From the NCBI RefSeq assembly GCF_021245725.1, contig NZ_JAJGSX010000016.1, positions 124,001 to 188,000 of the forward strand: a DNA stretch of 64,000 bases, written 5' to 3'. This document shows positions 46,699-54,378 of the stretch, piece after piece. Position numbers and translations under genes: made by a program. Numbering within the stretch: position 1 is the stretch's first letter; the number at the start of each line of letters is the position of its first letter. This stretch comes from Pseudonocardia sp. TRM90224 (GTDB taxonomy: Bacteria; Actinomycetota; Actinomycetes; Mycobacteriales; Pseudonocardiaceae). The notes under the pieces were generated by a model. That model searched no databases. It saw only the letters and a list, made by a program, of their open reading frames with translations, and was not told the origin of the DNA.

Positions 46699-47669
46699 AG
46701 CTCGTCCTCCTTGAACAGCAGCCTCAGGTAGCCCATCGTGATCACGAGCAGCACGACGGTCAGCAGCACCGCGATGGCCGCGCCGAGCCCGTACTTGTTC
46801 TGCGCGAACGACTCCACGTACGACCACGTGCCCAGGTTGAGCACGCTGCGGTTGACCCCGTCGCCGCCGGGCATGAGGTAGATCTGGGTGAACACCTTGA
46901 AGTCCCAGATCGTCGAGAGCACCGTGACCACGGCGAACACCGGGCGCAGCGTGGGGAACGTCAGCGACCAGAACCGGCGCCACGCGCCCGCGCCGTCGAT
47001 CACCGCGGCCTCGTTCAGCTCGTTCGGGATGGTCATCAGCCCGGCGAGCACGGTCAGCGCGACGAACGGGAAGCCGTGGTGCACCACGTTGAGCAGCGCG
47101 ATCACGTAGAACGAGACGCGATCGGCGAACGGGTTCGCCGTCGTGGCGTCGAGGAGGCCGATCGCGTCGAGCGCCTGCACGGCGATGCCGTCGCCCGGGG
47201 TGAAGAGGAAGACCCACACGTAGGTGCCGGTGACCGCCGGCAGCGCCCACGCGACCAGGATCGCGGTGGTCACCAGGCCCCGCGACACCGTGCCCAGCCG
47301 GTTGAGCAGCAACGCGACGAGCGTGCCGACCACAACCGTCGCCAGCACGGCGACGATCGCGAAGACCACCGTGTTGGGCAGGACGATCTGCCAGAGGTTG
47401 GGATCGCTCAGCAGTGCCGTGTAGTTGTCGAGCCCGATCCAGCGGGTGCGTCCCGTGACCAGCTCGCGCAGCCCGAAGTTCTGCAGCGAGAGCAGCACGA
47501 CCTGCACCATCGGCCAGAGCAGGAGCCCCGCCATGACGACGAGCGCCGGCAGGAGCAGCAGCCACGGCCGGGAAGTGCCCGTGCCGGGCCGGGTGCGGCG
47601 CCGGGTGGGCCGGGCCGGGGGAGCATCCCCGGCCCGGCCCGCCTTCGAGCGGTTCGCGACGGTGGTCAC
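46695..47669 (-). CDS. Sugar ABC transporter permease, MalF/DasB-like
   Basis: Permease of 324 aa. A ~38-residue Arg-rich cytoplasmic tail precedes helix 1, and the EAA loop 'NEAAVIDGAGAWRRFWSLTFP' lies near residue 225. 'LLLWPMVQVVLLSLQNFGL' is the typical first-helix region of MalF-like sugar permeases. GTG 47669 overlaps the TGA of the binding-protein gene, so the genes are translationally coupled. No ATPase gene is present in the cluster, so a shared MsiK-type ATPase encoded elsewhere is expected. Confidence 0.92.
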   Translation of the reverse strand: MTTVANRSKAGRAGDAPPARPTRRRTRPGTGTSRPWLLLLPALVVMAGLLLWPMVQVVLLSLQNFGLRELVTGRTRWIGLDNYTALLSDPNLWQIVLPNTVVFAIVAVLATVVVGTLVALLLNRLGTVSRGLVTTAILVAWALPAVTGTYVWVFLFTPGDGIAVQALDAIGLLDATTANPFADRVSFYVIALLNVVHHGFPFVALTVLAGLMTIPNELNEAAVIDGAGAWRRFWSLTFPTLRPVFAVVTVLSTIWDFKVFTQIYLMPGGDGVNRSVLNLGTWSYVESFAQNKYGLGAAIAVLLTVVLLVITMGYLRLLFKEDEL

Positions 47670-48985
47670 GAGCTGCTGAAGAGGGTGTTCATCTCGGCGG
47701 TCGCCGCCGTTGTGGCCTGCTCGACCGTTTGCTCGCCGGTCAGGATCGACCGCATCATCGTCGCGACCGTCTTCTTGGCCTGGATCTGGCCGAAGGCGGG
47801 CGAGACGGGGACGGCGCGGCCCGCGTCGACCATCTGCTTCGCGAACGGCGCGACCAGCGGGTCGGTGGACTGCGCCGCCTGCTGCAGCAGCGCGGTGGTG
47901 CCGGGGAAGTAGCCCGACGACGTGCTCCACTTCTCCGCGAACTCGCCGGTGCCCATCAGCTTGACCAGCTCCCACGCGAGGTCCTGGTTCTTGCTGCCCT
48001 CGAAGACCGAGAGCAGCGAGCCGCCGAGCACGGCCGGCGCGAGCCCGCCGTTCTCGCCGGGCAGCGAGAAGGCCCCGATCTTGCCTTGGAGCTCCGGAGC
48101 GGCCTCGACCAGCGCCTTCGGCGTCCAGTTGCCCGAGATGATCATCGCGGCCTGGCCCTTGGTGAACGCGTCGCGCAGGTCGGTCTCCCGCCACGTCGCC
48201 GCGGCCGGGGTGGAGAAGCCGTTCTTGAGGGCGAGGTCGGCGTAGAACTGGATGCCGGCGCGGGCCTGCGGCGTGTCGAGCGCCGCGACCCACTTGTCGC
48301 CGTTCTTGGTGGCGATGTCACCGCCGGCGGCCCAGACGAACGGGTAGACGGCGAACTCGTTGTCGCCCGCGATCGGGAACGGCAGCATGTCCGGCTTCGC
48401 GGCCTTGATCTTCTGGCCGGCGGCGACGATCTCGGCCCATGTGGTCGGCGGGTTGATGCCGAGCTCGGCGAAGACGTCCTTGCGGTAGACGACCGAGCGC
48501 ACCCCCGCGTACCAGGGCAGGCCGTAGAGCGAGCCGTCGATGCGGCCGGCCTCCTCGAGGCCCTTGACCAGGCCGTCGCCGAGCCCGGCGCTCTCGACCC
48601 GCTGCGTCAGATCGGCGAACGCGCCTGCCGTGCCGAACTCGCTCAGCCAGGTGGTGCCGACCTCGGCGACGTCCGGTGTCGTGCCGCCGGCGATCGCGGT
48701 CGTGAACTTGTCGTGGCCGGTCTTCCACTGGAGGAACTCGACCTCGAGCTTCGCGCCGGTCTGCTTCTCGAACGCCGCCGAGAGCTCGTCGACGTACGGC
48801 TTGGGGTCGGGGTTGGTGCCCTCCATGATCCACATCCGGAGGGTCTGGCCGGCGCCGTTCACCGGGCCTCCGCCGGCCGGCGCCTGATCACCGCCGCCGC
48901 TGCTGCAGCCGGCGACGGCGAGCGCCGCCGCGGCCAACACCGCGACGCCGATGCGCCGCACCCCTCGTGAGCCCGTTCTCGACAT
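47666..48985 (-). CDS. Sugar ABC transporter substrate-binding lipoprotein, DasA/NgcE-like
   Basis: A 439-aa family-1 sugar-binding lipoprotein with lipobox LAVAGC and a typical 'GHDKFTTAIAGGTTPDVAEVGTTW' segment and 'GSLYGLPWYAGVRSVVYRKDVF' region. Together with two permeases, a GH3 hexosaminidase and a GntR/UTRA regulator, the arrangement resembles the streptomycete das locus for N,N'-diacetylchitobiose. That ligand is inferred from gene order only. The ORF is preceded by a 102-bp region with an operator-like GGTCTAGTC dyad. Confidence 0.9.
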   Translation of the reverse strand: MSRTGSRGVRRIGVAVLAAAALAVAGCSSGGGDQAPAGGGPVNGAGQTLRMWIMEGTNPDPKPYVDELSAAFEKQTGAKLEVEFLQWKTGHDKFTTAIAGGTTPDVAEVGTTWLSEFGTAGAFADLTQRVESAGLGDGLVKGLEEAGRIDGSLYGLPWYAGVRSVVYRKDVFAELGINPPTTWAEIVAAGQKIKAAKPDMLPFPIAGDNEFAVYPFVWAAGGDIATKNGDKWVAALDTPQARAGIQFYADLALKNGFSTPAAATWRETDLRDAFTKGQAAMIISGNWTPKALVEAAPELQGKIGAFSLPGENGGLAPAVLGGSLLSVFEGSKNQDLAWELVKLMGTGEFAEKWSTSSGYFPGTTALLQQAAQSTDPLVAPFAKQMVDAGRAVPVSPAFGQIQAKKTVATMMRSILTGEQTVEQATTAATAEMNTLFSSS

Positions 48986-49019
48986 GCGGGGGATCCCCTC
49001 TCGGCAGACCGCTCATTAA

Positions 49020-49051
49020 GACCAGAGGTCTAGTCCGGCGAAGACTAGACC
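49020..49051. promoter_or_regulatory. GntR (DasR-like) operator upstream of the sugar importer
   Basis: Perfect dyad GGTCTAGTC-N7-GACTAGACC at 49027-49051, with an extra GACC half at 49020-49023 making GACC-AGA-GGTC. The GGTCTAG/CTAGACC halves resemble the streptomycete DasR recognition sequence. It lies 35-66 bp upstream of the binding-protein start and just downstream of the GntR gene. Confidence 0.68.
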
Positions 49052-49087
49052 AACCGGGCGGGGCTACGTCAAGGTTCGGGCAAACCC

Positions 49088-49807
49088 TCAGGAAGGGAAG
49101 ATGTCGACCATGATCCGGTAGCGGTCGCCCCGATAGACCGAACGGACGAACTCCGCCACCCGGCCGTCCTCGACCCGGCACGTGCGCTCGAAGCAGAACG
49201 CAGGGGTGCCGGCCTCGATGCCGAGCGCCGCGGCGTCGTCCGGGCTGGTCAGGGCGGCTTCCGCGGTCTGGGTGCCGGAGGCGATGCGGTGTCCGAAGCG
49301 CTGCGCGAGCAGCTCGTAGTACGAGCGGTTCTCCAGGTCGTCGCCGGTGAGGCCGGGTACCAGCTCCACCGGGACGTGCAGGTCCTCGACGGCCATCGGC
49401 TCGCCGTCGGCCAGCCGCAAGCGTCGGACGTGCAGGATCTGCGCGCCCGGCGCCACCTCCAGCAGTGCGGCCAGCATGACGCCCGCCGGCATCACACTGG
49501 TCGAGAGCGTGCGGCTGCCCGGGTGCAGGCCTCGGGCGCGCATGTCGGCGGAGAACGAGTTCGCGGCGAGGCGGTGCGCGACCTTCGCCGGAGCGACGAA
49601 CGTACCGGCGCCCTGCCTGCGGACCAGCAGCGATTCGGCGATCATCCCGTCGACCGCGCGGCGCAGCGTCATGCGGGCGACGCCCAGCTCGCGGGCGAGG
49701 TCGCGCTCGGCTGGGAGGGGCTCGCCGGGGGCCATGGCGGCGATCAGCTCGCCGAGTCGAGCGCGCAACCAACGCTGCTTGTCGGTCTCCGTCGTGCTCG
49801 CCGTCAT
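49088..49807 (-). CDS. GntR-family regulator with UTRA domain (HutC/DasR subfamily)
   Basis: A 239-aa regulator. The N-terminal GntR winged helix (~10-75) has 'PLPAERDLARELGVARMTLRRAVDGM'. The UTRA effector domain (~85-235) has 'RGLHPGSRTLS', 'RLADGEPMAVEDLHVP' and 'TQTAEAAL'. HutC-subfamily members sense sugar phosphates or amino-sugars. It is co-directional with and directly upstream of the chito-oligosaccharide-type importer, with an operator-like dyad between them. ATG 49807 is chosen; the longer frame adds 15 residues. Confidence 0.9.
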   Translation of the reverse strand: MTASTTETDKQRWLRARLGELIAAMAPGEPLPAERDLARELGVARMTLRRAVDGMIAESLLVRRQGAGTFVAPAKVAHRLAANSFSADMRARGLHPGSRTLSTSVMPAGVMLAALLEVAPGAQILHVRRLRLADGEPMAVEDLHVPVELVPGLTGDDLENRSYYELLAQRFGHRIASGTQTAEAALTSPDDAAALGIEAGTPAFCFERTCRVEDGRVAEFVRSVYRGDRYRIMVDIFPS

Positions 49808-49877
49808 GGGCCATTGGTACACCAGCGGACCGATCTGAAGCCAGAAACTCACTTGCTGTCAGGGTTATCCTGACGGC

Positions 49878-50267
49878 ATGAACGATCTCGTGGAACTCGC
49901 CTTGACCGTCGACGTGACGGCGGCCGGGCAGGCCGTCCAGGTGGCCGCTGTGACCGAGGCCGGCCGGCAGGCCGATGCGCTCCTCGGGCCGGCACCGATC
50001 CCGGGCAGCATCGAGTGGCACGCCGAGGAGGGCACCGACCTGCCCGTTCAACGCGAGCGGGCGTGGCAGCTGCTCCAGCTGCGCATCGGGCTCGCCGCGG
50101 GCGTCGACACCGTGCCGACCGTCATCGGCCTGCGCAACCACGGCGCGACGTGGGAGCAGATCGCGCACGCGGCGGGCATCACGCGGCAATCGGCACACGA
50201 GCGCTGGGCCCGCAAGGTCGACGGCCTCCTCAACCGCGCCGGCGACTGGCACCGCGACCCCACGTGA
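49878..50267 (+). CDS. Small helix-turn-helix protein, function unknown
   Basis: A 129-aa protein. Its N-terminal half is Ala/Val-rich with no known motif. The C-terminal part has a helix-turn-helix-like stretch 'GATWEQIAHAAGITRQSAHERW' of the kind seen in sigma-region-4-like or MerR-like DNA-binding proteins. It is divergent from the GntR gene (70 bp between starts) and convergent with a thiolase gene, separated by a type B repeat. It may be a small DNA-binding regulator; target unknown. Confidence 0.72.
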   Translation: MNDLVELALTVDVTAAGQAVQVAAVTEAGRQADALLGPAPIPGSIEWHAEEGTDLPVQRERAWQLLQLRIGLAAGVDTVPTVIGLRNHGATWEQIAHAAGITRQSAHERWARKVDGLLNRAGDWHRDPT

Positions 50268-50280
50268 CGTGAGCCCGCCC

Positions 50281-50351
50281 GAACTTCCCCATCGTTTTGG
50301 GTGGATGCGCGCCAAAACGGCGCGCAAGTGCACAAAACGGTGGGGAACTTC
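50281..50351. repeat. Type B hairpin repeat, copy 3 (inverted)
   Basis: Same outer arms, but the asymmetric inner sequence is in the opposite orientation to copies at 19045 and 33811 (GGGTGGATGCGCGCC first). It lies between the convergent HTH and thiolase genes, 14 bp after one stop and 9 bp before the other. Confidence 0.87.
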
Positions 50352-50360
50352 GGGCCGGGC

Positions 50361-51524
50361 CTACTGGACCAGCTCCAGGATGGTGGCGTTGGCCGTCCCG
50401 CCGCCCTCGCACATCGTCTGCAGCCCGTAGCGGATGCCGCGGTCGCGCATGTGGTGCACGAGGCGGGTCATGAGGACCGTGCCGGACGCGCCGAGCGGGT
50501 GCCCGACGGCGATCGCGCCGCCCAGCGGGTTGAGCGCGTCGACGTCGGCCCCGGTCTCGCGCAGCCAAGCCAGCGGTACGGGGGCGAAGGCCTCGTTGAC
50601 CTCGAACGCTCCGATGTCGGAGATCGCCAGCCCCGAGCGCTTGAGCACCTTGGCCGTCGCCGGGATCGGGCCGGTCAGCATCATGATCGGGTCGGCGCCG
50701 CTGACCGCGCCGCTGTGGTAGCGGGCGATCGGCGTCAGCCCCAGCTCGGCGGCCCGCTCCGGGCTCGCCACCAGCAGGGCCGACGCACCGTCGGAGATCT
50801 GCGACGCGTTGCCGGCGTGGATCACCCCGTCGGCCCGGAACGAGGGCTTGAGCCTCGCGAGCGTCTCCGGTGTCGTGCCCCGGCGCAGCCCCTCGTCGGC
50901 GACGAGGTCGGGCGCGCCCGGCACCGCGACGAGCTGGTCGTCGAACGCGCCGGCGTCGATCGCGGCGGCCGCGAGCGCGTGCGACCGCGACGCGAACCCG
51001 TCGAGCTCACCACGCGAGAACCCCCACTTCGCCGCGATCAGCTCGGCGCCGACACCCTGGTTGAAGTTGTTGCCGGGGAAGTCGGCGAGCGGCTCGGCGT
51101 ACCGCTCGCGCACGAGCGGGCCGTACGGGCTGCCCAGCTCGCGGCCCGCGCCGAGCGGCACGCGGGTCATCGACTCCACCCCGCCGGCCACGACCAGGTC
51201 GTACTGGCCGGCCAGCACCATCCCGGCCGCGAAGTCGAGCGCCGACTGGCTCGATCCGCACGCCCGGTTCACGGTCACGCCCGGCACGGTCTCCGGCCAC
51301 CCCGCGGCCAGCACGGCGTAGCGCCCGATCTGCGCGGCCTGGTCACCCACCTGGTTGACGCACCCCCAGACGACGTCGTCGACGAGCTCGGGGTCGAGGC
51401 CGTTCCGTTCGGCGATCGCTCGTAGGACCGCAGCCGAGAGATCAACCGGATGGACGCCGGCCAGCGAGCCGTTCCGCTTGCCGATGGGGGTGCGGACGGC
51501 GTCGACGATGACGGCCTCTGGCAT
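50361..51524 (-). CDS. Thiolase (acetyl-CoA acetyltransferase family)
   Basis: A 387-aa thiolase, paralogous to the one at 40207-41355. The acyl Cys is in 'NRACGSSQSALDF', with 'NEAFAPVPLAW', 'GGAIAVGHPLGASGT' and a C-terminal 'CEGGGTANATILELVQ'. It probably degrades 3-ketoacyl-CoA. ATG 51524 has GGAG six bases upstream. It is transcribed alone, divergent from the riboswitch-controlled GDT1-type transporter. Confidence 0.93.
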   Translation of the reverse strand: MPEAVIVDAVRTPIGKRNGSLAGVHPVDLSAAVLRAIAERNGLDPELVDDVVWGCVNQVGDQAAQIGRYAVLAAGWPETVPGVTVNRACGSSQSALDFAAGMVLAGQYDLVVAGGVESMTRVPLGAGRELGSPYGPLVRERYAEPLADFPGNNFNQGVGAELIAAKWGFSRGELDGFASRSHALAAAAIDAGAFDDQLVAVPGAPDLVADEGLRRGTTPETLARLKPSFRADGVIHAGNASQISDGASALLVASPERAAELGLTPIARYHSGAVSGADPIMMLTGPIPATAKVLKRSGLAISDIGAFEVNEAFAPVPLAWLRETGADVDALNPLGGAIAVGHPLGASGTVLMTRLVHHMRDRGIRYGLQTMCEGGGTANATILELVQ

Positions 51525-51613
51525 GGCGGGCTCCTCACGCGGGTTCACCCGACCGTATGTCCGTGCGCTACGCCACACCAGCCCGCCGGTGGCATCTGGA
51601 GTATGGTGACGGG

Positions 51614-51720
51614 CGCGAAGGGGAGTAGCTCCCAACGTCGCGGTCGACATACTGGCGCCACCCGAAAGCTGGGAGTGCCCGGCCGCACGGCCTGCACCAC
51701 CAGGCGAGCGAGACCTTCGA
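51614..51720 (+). promoter_or_regulatory. yybP-ykoY (manganese) riboswitch
   Basis: The leader of the downstream transporter gene has the hallmark GGGGAGTAGCTCCCAACGT near the 5' side, an ACATACTGG segment and the closing 'GGCGAGCGAGACCTTCG'. The P1 helix pairs CGAAGG (51616-51621) with CCTTCG (51714-51719). This is the Mn2+-sensing aptamer, which usually controls Mn exporters. The ~65-nt expression platform before the start codon could sequester the ribosome site, but I cannot define the switch. Confidence 0.88.
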
Positions 51721-51785
51721 TCCGGTGAACGCACCGGGTCGGAGTTGCTCGCCAACCTCGATCCGGTCCGAGATCGAGGTGGTCC

Positions 51786-53000
51786 GTGGTCATGGAAGGT
51801 TTCCTGCTGGCGTTCGCCGTCAGCTTCGGGGTGGTCTTCGTCGCCGAGCTCGGCGACAAGTCCCAGCTGATGGCGCTCACGTTCGCCACGCGCTACCGCG
51901 CGCTGCCGGTGCTCGCCGGCATCACCATCGCCACGGCAGTGGTGCACCTGCTCTCCGTCGCCGTCGGGCACGGGCTGGGCGCGGCGCTCCCGACCGGCTG
52001 GATCGCGCTGGCCGCCGCCGTCGCATTCGTCGGGTTCGGCGCGTGGACGCTACGCGGTGACGAGCTGACCGACTCCGAACGCCGCAAGGCGGAACGGTCG
52101 AGCGGCTCGGCCGTGGTCGCGGCGTCGGTGGCGTTCTTCCTCGCGGAGCTCGGCGACAAGACGATGCTCGCGACCATCACGCTCGCCACCCAGCACGGCT
52201 GGTTCGGCGTCTGGGTGGGCTCGACGATCGGCATGGTCGCCGCCGACGCGCTGGCGATCGTCGTCGGCCGCCAGCTCGGTCGGCGCCTCCCCGAGCGCGC
52301 CGTGAAGATCGGTTCTTCGGTCCTGTTCTTCGTGTTCGGCGGCTGGCTCGCGGTCGACGCGGTCGGTGTGCTCTCCGGTCGGCCCACCTGGACGGCCGTT
52401 GCGGAGCTGCTGGACCACCACGCCGCGGGATGGATCGCGCTCGCCATCGGCGTGACGGCGACCGTTCTAGCCGTCGTGGGACGGCGCCGGCTGCGGGGGG
52501 CACCGACCGCGCCCGCGTGGACGGCGAGGGTGCTCTTCGTGCTGGCGACGCTGCTCGGCCTCGGCGCCCCGCTGCTCGTCGGGGTGGACGTCATCGACCC
52601 GATCACGGTGTTCGACGATCCCGGCATCGTCGTGATCGGTGCGGGGCTCGCCCTGCTCGGCGTCGTGCTGGTGCTGGCCTCGCAGGCGAGCCGCAGCGCC
52701 GGCACGGCGATGGCGACCCGCGGGCTGCACGCGCGCATCCGCAACCCCGGGCTCACCGGGATGGTCCTCGCGACCGCGGGGACGATGGTGATGGTGCCGA
52801 CGCTCGTCGGGGTGCTCGCGGCCGTGCTGCTCGTCGTCGCGGTGCAGATCCAGGCGCGTGCCGTGCGGGAGCCGGTGCTGGCGCGGCTGCACGGGGAGTC
52901 GTACGCCGAGTACACCGCCCGCACCGGGCGGTTCCTGCCCAAGCTGCCCGAGGCGCCGCCGCCTCGCTTCCCCAGCCGCCACCACCAGCGGGTGGGCTGA
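51786..53000 (+). CDS. TMEM165/GDT1-family (UPF0016) Mn/Ca transporter fused to an ICMT-like C-terminus
   Basis: A 404-aa membrane protein. The first ~195 residues hold two GDT1 repeats with motifs ELGDKS (~residue 21) and ELGDKT (~121), the signature of cation/proton exchangers exporting Mn2+ or Ca2+. After a linker, residues ~240-404 add four hydrophobic segments. The C-terminal 'ARIRNPGLTGMVLATAG' and 'GESYAEYTARTGRFLP' resemble isoprenylcysteine methyltransferase-like (ICMT/PEMT) proteins. The upstream Mn riboswitch supports manganese efflux. GTG 51786 has GAGG six bases upstream; ATG 51792 is possible. Confidence 0.88.
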   Translation: MVMEGFLLAFAVSFGVVFVAELGDKSQLMALTFATRYRALPVLAGITIATAVVHLLSVAVGHGLGAALPTGWIALAAAVAFVGFGAWTLRGDELTDSERRKAERSSGSAVVAASVAFFLAELGDKTMLATITLATQHGWFGVWVGSTIGMVAADALAIVVGRQLGRRLPERAVKIGSSVLFFVFGGWLAVDAVGVLSGRPTWTAVAELLDHHAAGWIALAIGVTATVLAVVGRRRLRGAPTAPAWTARVLFVLATLLGLGAPLLVGVDVIDPITVFDDPGIVVIGAGLALLGVVLVLASQASRSAGTAMATRGLHARIRNPGLTGMVLATAGTMVMVPTLVGVLAAVLLVVAVQIQARAVREPVLARLHGESYAEYTARTGRFLPKLPEAPPPRFPSRHHQRVG

Positions 53001-53039
53001 GCCGGGCATGTTCACGGGCCCGATCGTGTTGCACCAATC

Positions 53040-53873
53040 ATGACCAGCACCCTGTCCGGCCCGGTTGTGCCGGATCTGCAGGAATCGTGGAACGTGTGGC
53101 ACGCCGAGCGGGAAGCGGAGCTCAGCACCCCGCACGGCTGGCTCAGCCTCACCGCGTTGCACTGGCTCGACACCGAGCCCACCTCGTTCGACGGCCTGCC
53201 GGGGACGTGGAGCGCCACCCCCGACGGCGTGGTGATCACCGCGACCGCCGCCGACGGGCTCGTCGTCCGCACGGTCACCGAGCCGCGGCTCGTCGACGGC
53301 ACCGTCACGCTGCACCCCGTCGACGGCCTGCCCGGCAGCCTCGTCGAGGCGGGCGACCTCCTGATCGAGGTCGTTCGCCGCACCGACTCGCACGCCATCA
53401 GGGTCCGCGACCCGCACGCGATCACCAGGACGGCCTTCACCGGCGTGCCCGCTTTCCCCGTCGAGGAGCGGTGGGTCGTCGACGCCACCTTCGAGCCCTA
53501 CGCCGAGCCGCGCCCGATCACCGTCGGGGCCCTGGTCGAGGGGCTCAACCACCACCTCACTGCCGTCGGCGTCGTCCGCTTCACGATCGATGGCGAGCAG
53601 CACCAGCTCGTCGCGCTGCCGGGCAAGGACGGCGGGCTCTCGCTGCACTTCCGCGACGCGACGGCGGGGGTCTCGACCTACCCGGGCGGCCGCTCGGTGC
53701 GCACCGCCGACCCCGCGGCGGACGGCAGCGTGAAGATCGACCTCAACCGCCTCACCAACCTGCCCTGCGCCTTCACGGACTACGCCACCTGCCCGCTCCC
53801 GCCGGAAGGGAACGTGCTGAGCGTGGCCGTCGAGGCAGGGGAGCGCAGCCCGCTGCGGCCGGACCGGAGCTGA
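53040..53873 (+). CDS. DUF1684 domain protein
   Basis: A 277-aa soluble protein of the DUF1684 family. Recognisable features are 'HGWLSLTALHWLD' at the N-terminus and 'KIDLNRLTNLPCAFTDY' plus 'CPLPPEGNVLSVAVEAGE' at the C-terminus, which contain the family's conserved Asn, Cys and Pro. No activity is established for the family as far as I know. It starts 39 bp after the transporter gene and may be read from the same transcript, though no functional tie to manganese is evident. Confidence 0.85.
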   Translation: MTSTLSGPVVPDLQESWNVWHAEREAELSTPHGWLSLTALHWLDTEPTSFDGLPGTWSATPDGVVITATAADGLVVRTVTEPRLVDGTVTLHPVDGLPGSLVEAGDLLIEVVRRTDSHAIRVRDPHAITRTAFTGVPAFPVEERWVVDATFEPYAEPRPITVGALVEGLNHHLTAVGVVRFTIDGEQHQLVALPGKDGGLSLHFRDATAGVSTYPGGRSVRTADPAADGSVKIDLNRLTNLPCAFTDYATCPLPPEGNVLSVAVEAGERSPLRPDRS

Positions 53874-53878
53874 ACGCA

Positions 53879-53949
53879 AACTTCCCCACCGTTTTGCCTA
53901 CTTGCACGGGCTGAGCCGTGTGCGGGTTGGCAAAACGGTGGGGAAGTTC
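53879..53949. repeat. Type A hairpin repeat, copy 4
   Basis: Arms CTTCCCCACCGTTTTGCC and GGCAAAACGGTGGGGAAG, centre TTGCACGGG...GTGTGCG. It starts five bases after the DUF1684 stop and ends three bases before the stop of the minus-strand ParA-partner gene. Confidence 0.87.
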
Positions 53950-53952
53950 GTG

Positions 53953-54378
53953 CTACTTCGACCAGGCCCCACCCGACATCGCGGCCGATCGCACGCGGAA
54001 GCCCGCGGTGCCGGCGACGATGTCGCGGCGGATCTCCGCCTTGTTGCGGCCGGTGCCGGCGACGGTCGGGCCGAGGGCCTTCGCGATCTCCTTGAGCACC
54101 GGGACGGTGAAGAGGCTGTCGTTGCGGATCAGGAAGTCGGCGACGTCTGCGGGCGTCGAGAGGCGGTTGATCTCCGCGACCGCGGCCGCGACGTCCACCC
54201 CTGCCGGGATGGGAGGTTTCGCGACCGGGCGGCGGGCGGAGCGGGCCGGCCGGAACTCGAGTCGGCCGCGTCCGGTAGCAAGATCCTCAAGCTGCGAGGG
54301 CGTGAGGGACTCGAGTATCGCGGTGGCCTGCTGCAGCGCGGCCGCCAACGGTGATGGAGCTGGAACTTCGGTCGTCAC
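53953..54378 (-). CDS. Small ParA-partner protein with SAP-like C-terminus
   Basis: A 141-aa protein encoded immediately after, and overlapping (ATGA), the ParA-like gene. The N-terminal third is helical ('QQATAILESLTPSQLEDLA'). The C-terminal part 'LKEIAKALGPTVAGTGRNKA' followed by EIRRDIV resembles a SAP-type helix-extension-helix nucleic-acid-binding fold. It is not a ParB: no CTPase or HTH motif is seen. The pairing suggests a DNA- or cargo-binding adaptor for the ATPase. Function inferred from context only. Confidence 0.68.
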   Translation of the reverse strand: MTTEVPAPSPLAAALQQATAILESLTPSQLEDLATGRGRLEFRPARSARRPVAKPPIPAGVDVAAAVAEINRLSTPADVADFLIRNDSLFTVPVLKEIAKALGPTVAGTGRNKAEIRRDIVAGTAGFRVRSAAMSGGAWSK

